A stretch of 64,000 nt of DNA from positions 143,767 through 207,766 of the forward strand of contig JANYET010000026.1 in the NCBI GenBank assembly GCA_025359785.1, in the 5' to 3' direction. The position numbers were made by a program, and so were the translations under genes. Under the pieces are notes generated by a model. The model worked only from the letters and a program-made list of their open reading frames with translations. It did no database searches and was not told the origin of the DNA. The DNA comes from Alphaproteobacteria bacterium. Lineage in GTDB: Bacteria; Pseudomonadota; Alphaproteobacteria; Caulobacterales; Caulobacteraceae. Shown one piece after another: positions 30,474-41,561 of the stretch (position 1 is its first letter; each line of letters starts with the position of its first letter).

Positions 30474-31790
30474 TTGAGCAACATCAGTCCCGGCGCGCCT
30501 GCGCCCGCCGCCAGCCTGCGCAAGGTGGTGCTGGCCTCGATGATCGGGACCACCATCGAGTGGTACGACTTCTTCCTCTATGGCTCGGCGGCCGCCCTGG
30601 TGTTCGGCAAGCTGTTCTTCCCGAGGTCGGACCCGGTGACCGGGACCATGCTGGCCTTCGCCACGTACGCGCTGGGGTTCGTCGCCCGGCCGCTGGGCGG
30701 GGTGATTTTCGGCCACTTCGGCGACCGGATCGGCCGTAAGCAGCTCCTGATGCTGAGCCTGCTGCTGATGGGCGGCTCGTCAATGCTGATCGGAGTCCTA
30801 CCGACCTTCCATCAGGTCGGAATCCTGGCGCCGCTGGGCCTGGTGCTGCTGAGGCTCGTGCAGGGCTTCGCGGTCGGCGGCGAGTGGGGCGGCGCGGTGC
30901 TGATGGTCACCGAATATGGCGATGCCAAACGCCGCGGCTTCTGGGCCGGCTGGCCACAGGCCGGCGTCCCGGCCGGCAACCTGCTGGCGGCGGGCGTGCT
31001 GGCCATCATGTCGGCGCTGCAGTCCAACGCGGACTTCCTGGCCTGGGGCTGGCGCGTGCCCTTCCTGCTCTCCGGCGTTCTGGTGGCGATCGGCTATTGG
31101 GTGCGGGTGAGCCTGGCCGAGAGCCCGCTCTTTCAGCAGGCGCTGGCCGACGCGGGCCAGCCCAAGGCGCCGGTGCTCGACGCGATCCGAGAGCGGCCGG
31201 GCGGCATCGCCATCGGCGCGGGCCTGCGGGTGGCCGAGAACATCAGCTTCTATCTTCTGACCACCTACGCGATCTCCTACATGACCGAGGTGGTCCACCT
31301 GAGCCGCACCTTCGCGCTCAACTGCATGCTGGTGGCCACCGCCGTCGAGGTGATGCTGATCCCGGTCTTCGCGACCCTGTCGGACAGGATCGGACGCCGG
31401 CCGGTCTATTTCGTGGGCGCCGCGGGGATCGCCATCTGGGGCTTTGCCTTCTTCCGGATGATCGACACCGGCCTGACCCTCAATGTGCTGATCGCCATGA
31501 TCGTTGGCTTGGCCTGCCACGGCGCCATGTACGGCCCGCAGGCCGCCTTCATCGCCGAGCTGTTTCCCACGCGCATGCGCTATTCCGGCGCGTCGCTGGC
31601 CTATCAGGCGACGTCGATCTTCGCGGGCTCGCTCGCGCCGATCATCGCGCTGGCGCTCTTCAACCACTACAAGTCCTGGCTGCCGATCTCGATCTATCTG
31701 GCCATCGCCGGCGCGATCAGCGCGTTCTCGGCGTGGAAGGCCCGCGAGACCAAGGGGCTGACCTTCGCTGAGATCGACGCCGCGGTATGA
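30474..31790 (+). CDS. MFS transporter, metabolite:proton symporter (MHS) type, copy 1
   Basis: This is a 12-helix inner-membrane transporter of about 438 residues. MHS signatures are GTTIEWYDFFLYGSAAALVF at the first helix, the loop GHFGDRIGRKQLL and SDRIGRRPVYFVG, and ELFPTRMRYSGASLAYQ. ShiA and ProP belong to this group, with substrates such as shikimate, betaine or dicarboxylates; this one's is not known. The start is set at TTG 30474 because GGGAGGG lies six bases before it; the ORF track's ATG at 30444 has no good ribosome site. The next transporter overlaps by four bases. Confidence 0.87.
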   Translation: MSNISPGAPAPAASLRKVVLASMIGTTIEWYDFFLYGSAAALVFGKLFFPRSDPVTGTMLAFATYALGFVARPLGGVIFGHFGDRIGRKQLLMLSLLLMGGSSMLIGVLPTFHQVGILAPLGLVLLRLVQGFAVGGEWGGAVLMVTEYGDAKRRGFWAGWPQAGVPAGNLLAAGVLAIMSALQSNADFLAWGWRVPFLLSGVLVAIGYWVRVSLAESPLFQQALADAGQPKAPVLDAIRERPGGIAIGAGLRVAENISFYLLTTYAISYMTEVVHLSRTFALNCMLVATAVEVMLIPVFATLSDRIGRRPVYFVGAAGIAIWGFAFFRMIDTGLTLNVLIAMIVGLACHGAMYGPQAAFIAELFPTRMRYSGASLAYQATSIFAGSLAPIIALALFNHYKSWLPISIYLAIAGAISAFSAWKARETKGLTFAEIDAAV

Positions 31791-33127
31791 GCGTCTCCGC
31801 CCCAATAGCCAAAACAACCGAACGCCGCCCGCCGCCGGCCGCGCTACGCGCCCGGGTCATCGCCGCCAGCGCCATCGGCACCACCGTCGAATGGTACGAT
31901 TTCCTGCTCTACGGCACCGCCGCGGCGCTGGTGTTTGGCAAGGTGTTCTTCCCGAAGTCCGACCCGCTGACCGGGACCATGTTCGCCTTCGCCACCTACG
32001 GCGTGGGGTTCCTGGCCCGGCCGGTGGGCGGCATCATCTTCGGTCACTACGGCGACCGGATCGGGCGCAAGCAACTGTTGATGCTCAGCATGCTGATCAT
32101 GGGGACCGCGACCTTCCTGATCGGCGTCCTGCCGACCTTCAACCAGGTGGGCGTGCTGGCTCCGATCCTGCTGGTGACGCTCAGGCTGGCCCAGGGCTTC
32201 GGGCTCGGCGGCCAGTGGGGTGGGGCGATCCTGATGTCGGCGGAATATGGCGACGCCCGGCGGCGCGGCCTCTGGACCGGCCTGACCCAGGCCGGCGGCG
32301 GATTCGGCAACTTCCTGGCGACGGCGGTGCTGGCGGTGCTGGCCGCGACGCTCAGCCCGGCGGATTTCCTGGCCTGGGGCTGGCGCATCCCCTTTCTGCT
32401 CAGCGTCGTGCTGATCGGTATCGGCCTGTGGGTGCGCGTCAGCCTGGCCGAGAGCCCGGTCTTTGAGCAAGCCCTGGAACAGGCGGAGGAGGGCGCCCAC
32501 GACGCGCCGGTGCTGGAGACCTTGCGCACCTTGCCCTGGCAGGTGGTCCTGGGCGGAGCGCTGAAGATCGGGGAAAACATCTCCTTCTACCTGATGACCG
32601 CGTTCGCCATCACCTACGTCACCGAAATGCTGCACCTGTCGCGCAGCGTGGCACTGAACGGCGTTCTGGCCGGGGCGCTGGTCGCCACCGTCTCCATGCC
32701 GCTGTGGGCCGCGCTGTCGGACCGGATCGGACGCCGGCCGGTCTACGCCTTTGGGGCTGCTGGCCTGGTGGTCTGGGCGTTCTGCTTCTACCCTATGCTG
32801 GATACCCGCAATCCCGCGCTTATCGCCGCGGCCGTGGTCGTGGGTCTCCTGGTCCACAGCGCCATGAACGGGCCACAGGGCGCGATCATCGCCGAGCTGT
32901 TCCCCACCCGCGTCCGCTATTCCGGCGCCTCGCTCTGCTACCAGGTGACCAGCATCGTCGGTGGTTCCTGGGCCCCGATCGTCTCGCTGGCGCTCTACAG
33001 ACACTTCCACTCCACCCTGCCGATCTCGCTCTACCTGGCCGGCGCCTGCGCGATCAGTTTCGTGGCGGCGCTACTGGCCAAGGAGACCAAGGGGCTGACG
33101 TTCGCGCAGATTGATGGGGAGGCGTGA
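31787..33127 (+). CDS. MFS transporter, MHS type, copy 2
   Basis: This 446-residue inner-membrane transporter is a tandem paralogue of copy 1. It repeats the same signatures (GTTVEWYDFLLYGTAAAL, GHYGDRIGRKQLLM, SDRIGRRPVYAFG, ELFPTRVRYSGASLCYQ), so the two arose by duplication. Its ATG overlaps the stop of copy 1 (ATGA) and it overlaps the DUF1330 start by one base, so all three are one operon. Two related carriers side by side suggest two similar substrates or one substrate at different affinities; neither can be shown here. Confidence 0.88.
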   Translation: MSVSAPIAKTTERRPPPAALRARVIAASAIGTTVEWYDFLLYGTAAALVFGKVFFPKSDPLTGTMFAFATYGVGFLARPVGGIIFGHYGDRIGRKQLLMLSMLIMGTATFLIGVLPTFNQVGVLAPILLVTLRLAQGFGLGGQWGGAILMSAEYGDARRRGLWTGLTQAGGGFGNFLATAVLAVLAATLSPADFLAWGWRIPFLLSVVLIGIGLWVRVSLAESPVFEQALEQAEEGAHDAPVLETLRTLPWQVVLGGALKIGENISFYLMTAFAITYVTEMLHLSRSVALNGVLAGALVATVSMPLWAALSDRIGRRPVYAFGAAGLVVWAFCFYPMLDTRNPALIAAAVVVGLLVHSAMNGPQGAIIAELFPTRVRYSGASLCYQVTSIVGGSWAPIVSLALYRHFHSTLPISLYLAGACAISFVAALLAKETKGLTFAQIDGEA

Positions 33128-33417
33128 TGAGAGCCTATCTGGTGCTCGACTTCGCCGTTCGCGACCTGCAGGGCTTCTTGCCCTATGTCGAGGCGATCCC
33201 GCATTTCATCGAGAAGTACGGCGGTCGCTACGTCGTCCGGGGCGAATCGCCGACCGTGATGGAGGGCGACTGGGCGCCGGAGCGGATGGTCATCCTTGAA
33301 TTTCCATCGCGGGAAAACGCCCAAGGCTTCCTTGCCGATCCAGCGGCCCAGGCGTTGTTCGCCATCCGGCATCGGACGACGGTGAGCAAGCTGGTCCTGA
33401 TCGAAGGGTGTACCTAG
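33127..33417 (+). CDS. DUF1330 family protein
   Basis: This 96-residue protein is of the DUF1330 type, a small ferredoxin-like alpha/beta fold. The features are AYLVLDFAVRDLQGFLPYVEA, KYGGRYVVRGE and the end RHRTTVSKLVLIEG. Members are thought to be dimeric and are found with diverse catabolic genes, but a reaction has not been generally assigned. It overlaps the end of the second transporter (TGATG), so it belongs to the same transcript. The ORF track's GTG at 33124 is less likely than the ATG at 33127. Confidence 0.82.
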   Translation: MRAYLVLDFAVRDLQGFLPYVEAIPHFIEKYGGRYVVRGESPTVMEGDWAPERMVILEFPSRENAQGFLADPAAQALFAIRHRTTVSKLVLIEGCT

Positions 33418-33526
33418 CTCGTCCGTCGGACGGACCGAGCCTTGGATCTCATGGCGGCCAGTTTTCCCTCCGGATCGGCCGTGAGATTTAGAGCGGGGAA
33501 CGCGTTTGAGGCGCGCCCTGTGTCCA

Positions 33527-33555
33527 CGAAAAGGGCCGCCCTCGCGAGCGGCCCT
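33527..33555 (-). terminator. Intrinsic terminator downstream of the thiolase gene
   Basis: On the minus strand an eight-base stem (AGGGCCGC with GCGGCCCT, eight-base loop) is followed by TTTTC. It lies 25 bases beyond the thiolase stop codon. Confidence 0.75.
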
Positions 33556-33579
33556 GATCGCTGTGATGGTGATTGAAAG

Positions 33580-34785
33580 CTAGAAAATTTCGAACAGGCC
33601 CGCCGCGCCCATGCCGCCGCCGATGCACATGGTGACGACGCCGTACTTGGCGCCGCGGCGCTTGCCTTCGTACAGCAGGTGCGCGGTGCAGCGGGCGCCG
33701 GTCATGCCGTAGGGGTGGCCGATGGAGATCGAGCCACCGGAGACGTTGTACTTCGCCGGATCGATGCCGAGCTTGTCGCGGCAATAGAGCGCCTGGGAGG
33801 CGAAGGCCTCGTTCAGCTCCCAGATGTCGATGTCGTCGATGGTCAGGCCGTTGCGCTCAAGCAGCTTGGGAATCGCGAACACCGGGCCAATGCCCATTTC
33901 CTCCGGGCCGCAGCCGGCGACCGCCATGCCGCGATAGGCGCCCAGCGCCTGCATCCCGCGCCGCTCGGCTTCCTTGCCTTCCATCATCAACACGGCGGCC
34001 GCGCCATCGGAGAGTTGGCTGGCGTTGCCGGCGGTGATGTATTTGCCTTCCTGCACATAGCGGCCGCCCTTGAACACCGGGGTGAGCTTCTGCAGGTCGG
34101 CGAGCGTGGTCTGCGGGCGGTTGCCCTCGTCGGCGCCGATGGTGATTTCCTTGTCGGCGGTCTCGCCGGTTTCCTTGTTGACCAGCACCTTCATGACCGT
34201 GGTCATCGGCGCGATCTCGCGGTCGAAGCGGCCCTCGGCCTGGGCCTGGGCGGTACGCTGCTGCGACTGCAGGGCGTATTCATCCTGCGCCTCGCGGCTG
34301 ACGCCATAGCGTTCGGCGACCACCTCGGCGGTCTCCAGCATCGAGGTGCCGAGCTCCGGCACGTGCTCTTTCAACCAGGGATCGACGGCCATGAAGCCAT
34401 TGATATGGCCGTTCTGGACCAGGCTGATCGACTCGATGCCGGCGCCCATCGCTACCGGTGCGCCGTCGTTGATGATGTATTTGGCCGCCGTCGCCACGCC
34501 CATCAGGCCCGAGGAGCACTGGCGGTCTATGGTCATGCCCGAGACGGTGTTGGGCAGGCCGGCGCGCAGTGCGGCCTGACGGGCGATGTTGTTGCCCGTC
34601 GAGCCCTGCTGCAGGGCGCAGCCCATGGCAATGTCGTCGATCTCGCCGGGGTCGATTCCGGCTTGCGCGACCGCCGCCGAGATGGCGTGCGCGCCAAGCG
34701 TCGCGCCGTAGGTGTTGTTGAACGCGCCGCGATAGGCCTTGCCGATGGCGGTCCGGCGGGCGGCGACGATGATGGCTTCACGCAT
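33580..34785 (-). CDS. Acetyl-CoA C-acyltransferase (thiolase)
   Basis: This 401-residue thiolase carries the last step of fatty-acid beta-oxidation, or a related C-C cleavage, releasing acetyl-CoA. Active-site features are the nucleophilic cysteine in [12 protein letters not shown] near residue 89, the His in [10 protein letters not shown], and the second cysteine in [28 protein letters not shown] is the usual Asn-Glu-Ala-Phe loop. The FadB-like multifunctional enzyme is upstream on the same strand, so the two form the usual alpha/beta complex arrangement. Chain-length preference cannot be judged. Confidence 0.92.
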   Translation of the reverse strand: MREAIIVAARRTAIGKAYRGAFNNTYGATLGAHAISAAVAQAGIDPGEIDDIAMGCALQQGSTGNNIARQAALRAGLPNTVSGMTIDRQCSSGLMGVATAAKYIINDGAPVAMGAGIESISLVQNGHINGFMAVDPWLKEHVPELGTSMLETAEVVAERYGVSREAQDEYALQSQQRTAQAQAEGRFDREIAPMTTVMKVLVNKETGETADKEITIGADEGNRPQTTLADLQKLTPVFKGGRYVQEGKYITAGNASQLSDGAAAVLMMEGKEAERRGMQALGAYRGMAVAGCGPEEMGIGPVFAIPKLLERNGLTIDDIDIWELNEAFASQALYCRDKLGIDPAKYNVSGGSISIGHPYGMTGARCTAHLLYEGKRRGAKYGVVTMCIGGGMGAAGLFEIF

Positions 34786-34805
34786 GGGTCAGTTCCTTCG
34801 TTCGT

Positions 34806-34833
34806 TACCTCCCGCCGCTTCGCGGGGGAGGTT
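34806..34833. repeat. Short palindromic repeat between thiolase and fadB-like gene
   Basis: ACCTCCCGCCGC and GCGGGGGAGGT form an imperfect hairpin just after the FadB-like stop codon. It belongs to the same CCTCC/GGAGG family as the larger element at 11085-11267, and might act as a processing or attenuation hairpin between the two cistrons. Confidence 0.5.
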
Positions 34834-34837
34834 AAAG

Positions 34838-36916
<2,079 letters not shown>

Positions 36917-37078
36917 GGCCTTGGCATCCCTATGGCTGGCGGGCCGCTCATTTATCTGGGGTGGCGGCCCCGAAATTCAAACGCTTGTTACAGGCCACGC
37001 TGGACCCCTCCAAGTCAAATGTGCGAGGGGAATAGAGCGGCGTTCAGCCGCCAAAACAACAATTGGGGGAGGCCCGCA

Positions 37079-37855
37079 ATGGCGCTCGATCTGTTCTCAC
37101 TGCAGGGCCGCGTGGCGCTGATCACCGGCGGCTCGCGCGGCATTGGTAAGATGATCGCCAAGGGCTTCATCGACCAGGGCGCCAAAGTCTACATCTCCTC
37201 GCGCAAGGCGCCCGCCTGCCTGGAGACCGCCGAGGAGCTTGGCCCCAACTGCATCGCCCTGCCGCAGGACGTCTCAACGGTCGAGGGCGTGAAGGCGCTA
37301 GCCGCCGCCTACATGGCCAAGGAGTCCAAACTCGACATTCTGGTCAACAACGCCGGCGCCGCCTGGGGCGCGCCCTTCGACGAGTTCCCGGAGAGCGGCT
37401 GGGACAAGGTCATGGACCTGAACCTGAAGTCGCCGTTCTTCCTGACCCAGGCCCTGCACGGCGCGCTGAAGGCCGCCGCCAGCCGCGACCAGCCGGCCAA
37501 GGTGATCAACATCGCCTCGATCGACGGCATCCGGTTAAACCCGCAGGACACCTTCAGCTATCACGCGTCCAAGTCGGGCCTGATCTACCTGACCCGCCGG
37601 ATGGCCGCGGCGCTGATCGCCGACGCCATCAACGTCACCGCTATCGCGCCCGGCGCCTTCGCCTCGGAGATGAACCGGGTCGCCCGCGACCAGGGCGACG
37701 AGATCGCCAAGCGCATCCCCTCGCGCCGGATCGGCCGCGATGAGGACATGGCGGCCGCCGCCATCTACCTGGCCAGCCGCGCCGGCGACTATGTGGTGGG
37801 CGAAACCATCGCGGTCGACGGCGGCGTTGCGCTCGCCAGCTTCGGCAGCCTCTAA
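37079..37855 (+). CDS. Short-chain dehydrogenase/reductase
   Basis: This 258-residue NAD(P)-dependent oxidoreductase of the SDR family has the cofactor motif ITGGSRGIGKMIA, the NNAGAAWGAPF motif, and the catalytic Tyr-x-x-x-Lys in YHASKSG with Ser in INIASIDGIR. The C-terminal VGETIAVDGGVALASF is typical. It starts at an ATG with GGGGAGG eight bases upstream; the ORF track's long N-terminal extension lies antisense to the FadB-like gene and is rejected. It is divergent from the beta-oxidation genes and may act on a related acyl or hydroxy substrate. Confidence 0.88.
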   Translation: MALDLFSLQGRVALITGGSRGIGKMIAKGFIDQGAKVYISSRKAPACLETAEELGPNCIALPQDVSTVEGVKALAAAYMAKESKLDILVNNAGAAWGAPFDEFPESGWDKVMDLNLKSPFFLTQALHGALKAAASRDQPAKVINIASIDGIRLNPQDTFSYHASKSGLIYLTRRMAAALIADAINVTAIAPGAFASEMNRVARDQGDEIAKRIPSRRIGRDEDMAAAAIYLASRAGDYVVGETIAVDGGVALASFGSL

Positions 37856-37927
37856 AAAGCGCGCCGGCGCCACGGTTTCGCGCGGATTGGTCTATGACCT
37901 GTCTGTCGTGAGCCCGGTTGTCCGCCC

Positions 37928-40900
37928 TTGACCGACCCCAGCACGCCCGCGCCGCGCCGCCGGTCGCGACGGGTTGTGGCCGTCGTGGGCGTAGCCGTTC
38001 TGCTGGTCCTGCTGGCGCTCTATACCGCCCGCAAGGTGATCGCCCGCGAGGTGCTGACCGGCTGGCTGCGCGCCCATGGGGTGGCCGCGCAGTTGGAGGT
38101 CGATGGCCTGGGCCTGGGCGCGTTCGGGGGCCGGTTGCGGCTTGGCGACCCGCGCGCGCCGGACGCCACCGTGGACGACGTCCGCATCACCTACGGGCTA
38201 CGCGGACTTAGCTTCGAGGTTCGCTCGGTCACCTTGCGCGCGCCGGTGCTGCGGGCCCGGCTGCATGGCGGCAAGCTCAGCCTGGGCGCCCTCGACCCGC
38301 TGATCGAGGAACTGCGGCGCCGGCCGCCGCAGCCGGACACCGGCCAGCCGCGCATCGCCATCGAAGGCGGCGTGCTGCTGCTGACGACCGACTATGGGCC
38401 GCTGCGGCTGGCGGGCGATGCAACGCTCGAAGACGGCCGCCTGACGCGGCTGGCGGTCCGCGCCGACCCTGCCCGCCTGCACGGCGCGGGTTTCGACGTG
38501 GCGACCGGAGCCGCCACGGCGAGCGTTCGCACGACGGGCCCACGGTTGGCGCTCGCTCTTGAGGCCCCCCTGAACCGCTTGCAGGCCGGCCGCGTCACCG
38601 CCACCGGCGCGCGGCTGACGCTGACGGCGACCGCCCCCTATCCGGACCTCAAGCGCCAGCGCCTGGACGGCGCCGTGACGCTGCGGGCCGGGCTCGCCGG
38701 CGGTCAGCTGGATCTCGCAGGCGATAGCCTGGCGGGGTTGCAACTCAACGCCACCGTCGATGGCCAGGCTGCTGGCGGGATCGGCGATTTCGCGCTCAAC
38801 GGCCTGGCGACCGTCGATCTGCGGAGCTCGGGCGGGACCGTGCGCGGCGCCCGGATCGGTGGCCTGCGGGCTAGCGTCAAGGCGTCCGACCTCCGGTGGA
38901 CGCGCCCCGGCGGCGACGCCGTCGCCGCCACGCCCCGGGCTAGCCTGCTCGTCCAGACAGTAGACGCCGGCGATCTGCGGCTGGCCCAGATCCGCACACA
39001 GGTTCAGGGTCCGGTCAGCTTCGGCTCGGGCGTCCTGCGCGCCGCTCTGACGGGTGGGCTTGACGGACGCGGCGCGTGGCGGGGCCTGGGTGCGGTCGCG
39101 CCGGCCGATGACCCCACTGTCGCAGCGGCCAAGCGCGCGGCGCAAGGGTTCCGATTTGTCACGACGGACGCGCGGGTCGATCTCGCGGCCGGCGTTGTCC
39201 GTGTGGCCCTGCCGAGGCCGGCGCGGGTCCTGGCCGACAGCGGCGGTGTCCTGACAGTGAGTGGGCGGAGCGGAGGCCCGGTGGTCGGTCCGGACGGTGG
39301 CAGGCTCAGCCTCGCGCTGAAGGGTGGCGGCCTGCCGATGCTCAATGCCGATCTGCGCCGCCTGGCAATCGCCGCCGGTGGCGTCACCGCTGAGGGCGTG
39401 GCGAGTGTCGCGGGCAGCTTCGGCCCGGCGCGGGAGGCGACCCTGAACGCTTCCGGGACCCTCAGTGCGCAGGCCGGCATCCTGCGCTTTACCGCCGCCC
39501 GCTGCGCGCCGTTCACCGCGCGTAAGCTGGCGTTCGGGGCGAATGACGTGGAGGGACTGGCGGGCCGCTTTTGCCCGTGGGACGGACCGGTCTTCATACT
39601 CGCCAAGGGCGACTGGCGACTGCGGGGACAGGTCGAGGGCCTCAATGGCGAGACGCCCTTCCTGCAAGCCCGGCTTGCCGGCGGTGCGGCCCGCGTGACG
39701 GCGGCGCAGACCTCCGGCCGCCTGGCGGTGACCGCCGTTCTGGACGCGGCCAAGGTCTCGGACACCGCCCGTCAGACGCGGTTCAACGCTCTGCGGATGG
39801 GCGGAACCGCGGGGCTCGCCGACGCGGTCTGGACCGCCGACCTCGCCTTCACCACGCCAGGCGGTAAGTCTCTGGGCGACGCGCGCCTGCGGCAGAACAC
39901 CCGCGACGGCCGGGGCGGCCTGACCCTCGACACCGGGGCGCTGGTGTTTGCCGACGGCGGCCTCCAGCCTTTGCAGCTCTCACCCTTGGCCGTCGTGATC
40001 GCCTCACCGGCCGAGGGTCAGGCGCGGTTCGCAGGCCACGTGGACTGGACGCCAGGCGGGACGACCAGCGGCGGAACGCTCAGCGTGCCGAGCCTGGATT
40101 TCCAGAGCGCCGCCGGCAAGGTGAGCGGCCTGAAGGGCGAGATCGTGTTCAGTAGTCTGGCGCCGCTGATCGCCGCGCCGGGCCAGATGTTGCGGGTCGA
40201 GTCCATCGCCGCCCTCGTGCCGATCACCGGCGTGACCGCGGGCGTCAGCCTCGACGACAAGGCGCTGACCATCACCGGCGGCGAGGCGGCAGTCGGCGGC
40301 GGCCGTGTGCGGATCGAAAGCCTCAGCGTCCCGCTGGCCCCCGACGCGGCGATGACCGGGGTCCTGGTGCTGGAAGGCGTGCAGCTGCACGACCTGGTGG
40401 AGGCTTCGCCGTTCGGCGACCGGGTCGACCTGGACGCCAAGGTCAGCGGCCGCGTGCCGTTCCAGAGCCTGGCCGGGAAGGTGCGGGTCACGGGCGCCGA
40501 GGTTCACGCCATTCAGCCGGGCCGCCTGTCCATCGCCCGCCAGGCCCTGACCGGCGTGGCGGCTGGCGGCGCGCTCAGCGCGGCCCTCGGTCCGGGGGGC
40601 GCCGCCGCCGCCGCTGCGGTCGCGGCCAACGACACCTTCACCGACTTCGCCTACCAGGCCATGGAGAACTTGGCTTTTGACAAACTGGACGCGGCCATCA
40701 CCAGCCGCGACGACGGCCGCCTGGGTGTGCTGGCCCACATCGTCGGCCGCCACGATCCGCCGAAGCATCAGGAAATCCGGCTCTCGCTCTTCGATCTGAT
40801 TGGGCGCAAGTTCCTGACCAAGCCGCTGCCTTTGCCCTCCGACACCGGCGTCGACCTGACGCTGGACACCACGCTTAACCTCGACGACCTGCTGGCGGAC

Positions 40901-40990
40901 TATGCGGCCTACCGCGATCTTCGCGGTTCACCGCCGGTTCAGCCGCCCGCGCCGATAACCGCCGTCAAGCCCCCGGAGACGCCCAAATGA
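37928..40990 (+). CDS. ydbH: YdbH-like AsmA-family envelope protein
   Basis: This 1020-residue protein has one N-terminal membrane helix (VVAVVGVAVLLVLLALYTARK) and a long periplasmic body of repeated beta-strand segments typical of the AsmA/TamB/YdbH family. Those proteins form bridges that carry phospholipid between inner and outer membranes. The YnbE-like lipoprotein and YdbL-like protein that follow make the assignment much stronger than sequence alone. The start is a TTG, the only plausible start before the membrane helix, with no strong Shine-Dalgarno sequence. The stop overlaps the next ATG (ATGA). Confidence 0.85.
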   Translation: MTDPSTPAPRRRSRRVVAVVGVAVLLVLLALYTARKVIAREVLTGWLRAHGVAAQLEVDGLGLGAFGGRLRLGDPRAPDATVDDVRITYGLRGLSFEVRSVTLRAPVLRARLHGGKLSLGALDPLIEELRRRPPQPDTGQPRIAIEGGVLLLTTDYGPLRLAGDATLEDGRLTRLAVRADPARLHGAGFDVATGAATASVRTTGPRLALALEAPLNRLQAGRVTATGARLTLTATAPYPDLKRQRLDGAVTLRAGLAGGQLDLAGDSLAGLQLNATVDGQAAGGIGDFALNGLATVDLRSSGGTVRGARIGGLRASVKASDLRWTRPGGDAVAATPRASLLVQTVDAGDLRLAQIRTQVQGPVSFGSGVLRAALTGGLDGRGAWRGLGAVAPADDPTVAAAKRAAQGFRFVTTDARVDLAAGVVRVALPRPARVLADSGGVLTVSGRSGGPVVGPDGGRLSLALKGGGLPMLNADLRRLAIAAGGVTAEGVASVAGSFGPAREATLNASGTLSAQAGILRFTAARCAPFTARKLAFGANDVEGLAGRFCPWDGPVFILAKGDWRLRGQVEGLNGETPFLQARLAGGAARVTAAQTSGRLAVTAVLDAAKVSDTARQTRFNALRMGGTAGLADAVWTADLAFTTPGGKSLGDARLRQNTRDGRGGLTLDTGALVFADGGLQPLQLSPLAVVIASPAEGQARFAGHVDWTPGGTTSGGTLSVPSLDFQSAAGKVSGLKGEIVFSSLAPLIAAPGQMLRVESIAALVPITGVTAGVSLDDKALTITGGEAAVGGGRVRIESLSVPLAPDAAMTGVLVLEGVQLHDLVEASPFGDRVDLDAKVSGRVPFQSLAGKVRVTGAEVHAIQPGRLSIARQALTGVAAGGALSAALGPGGAAAAAAVAANDTFTDFAYQAMENLAFDKLDAAITSRDDGRLGVLAHIVGRHDPPKHQEIRLSLFDLIGRKFLTKPLPLPSDTGVDLTLDTTLNLDDLLADYAAYRDLRGSPPVQPPAPITAVKPPETPK

Positions 40991-41193
40991 CCGCGCCGCC
41001 TCGACCGACCGCCGCCGCCCTCGCCGGCATGGCCCTCTCTGGCGTGGTCCTGGCGGCGCTCGCCGCCTGCGCGCCCACCGTTCACGTCAAGGTCGATCCG
41101 ATCACCATCTACGCCAAGCTGGACGCCAATGTCCGGCTCAGCCTGGATGCTGACGTGAAGGCCCTGATCCAAAAGAACCCGAACCTCTTCTGA
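40987..41193 (+). CDS. ynbE: YnbE-like lipoprotein, partner of YdbH
   Basis: This 68-residue lipoprotein begins with a signal peptide ending LAALAACAP, so the Cys should be lipidated and placed in the outer membrane. The mature part (HVKVDPITIYAKLDANVRL) is one long beta-strand, as in YnbE, which is thought to stack on the end of YdbH to complete the bridge to the outer membrane. It overlaps ydbH by four bases and ends 11 bases before ydbL. The ORF is complete and its length is usual for the family. Confidence 0.88.
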   Translation: MTAPPRPTAAALAGMALSGVVLAALAACAPTVHVKVDPITIYAKLDANVRLSLDADVKALIQKNPNLF

Positions 41194-41204
41194 GGAAGCT
41201 GACC

Positions 41205-41561
41205 ATGCAGACCAAAACGATTTTCGCCCTCGGCTTCGCCGCCGCCCTGGCGCTCCCGGTCGTCGCCGTCGCCCAGTCGGCGCAGACCAAGGCCACGGTG
41301 GATTCCGCCAAGTCGGCCGGCATCGTCGGCGAGCAGGCCGACGGCTTCCTAGGTTTCGTGACCGCCGCCGCCGATCCGGCGATTAAGGCCGCGGTGGCCG
41401 AGACCAACGCCGGGCGCGCCCAGCTCTACAGCCAGGCTGCGGCCAAGAACGGCGTCACGCCCGCGGCGGCCGGCGCCGCGGCCTACACCGGCGTGGTGCA
41501 GGCCAAGCTCCACCCCGGCGACTACTTCCGGCCGGCCGGCGGGGGCTGGACGCGCAAGTAG
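41205..41561 (+). CDS. ydbL: YdbL-like periplasmic protein (DUF1318)
   Basis: This 118-residue exported protein has signal peptide MQTKTIFALGFAAALALPVVAVAQ and a DUF1318 body: SAKSAGIVGEQADGFLGFV and an end AKLHPGDYFRPAGGGWTRK. YdbL in enterobacteria is periplasmic and thought to control assembly of YnbE on YdbH. It is the last gene of the ydbH-ynbE-ydbL operon, and its stop is one base from the convergent malate synthase stop. Confidence 0.88.
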   Translation: MQTKTIFALGFAAALALPVVAVAQSAQTKATVDSAKSAGIVGEQADGFLGFVTAAADPAIKAAVAETNAGRAQLYSQAAAKNGVTPAAAGAAAYTGVVQAKLHPGDYFRPAGGGWTRK

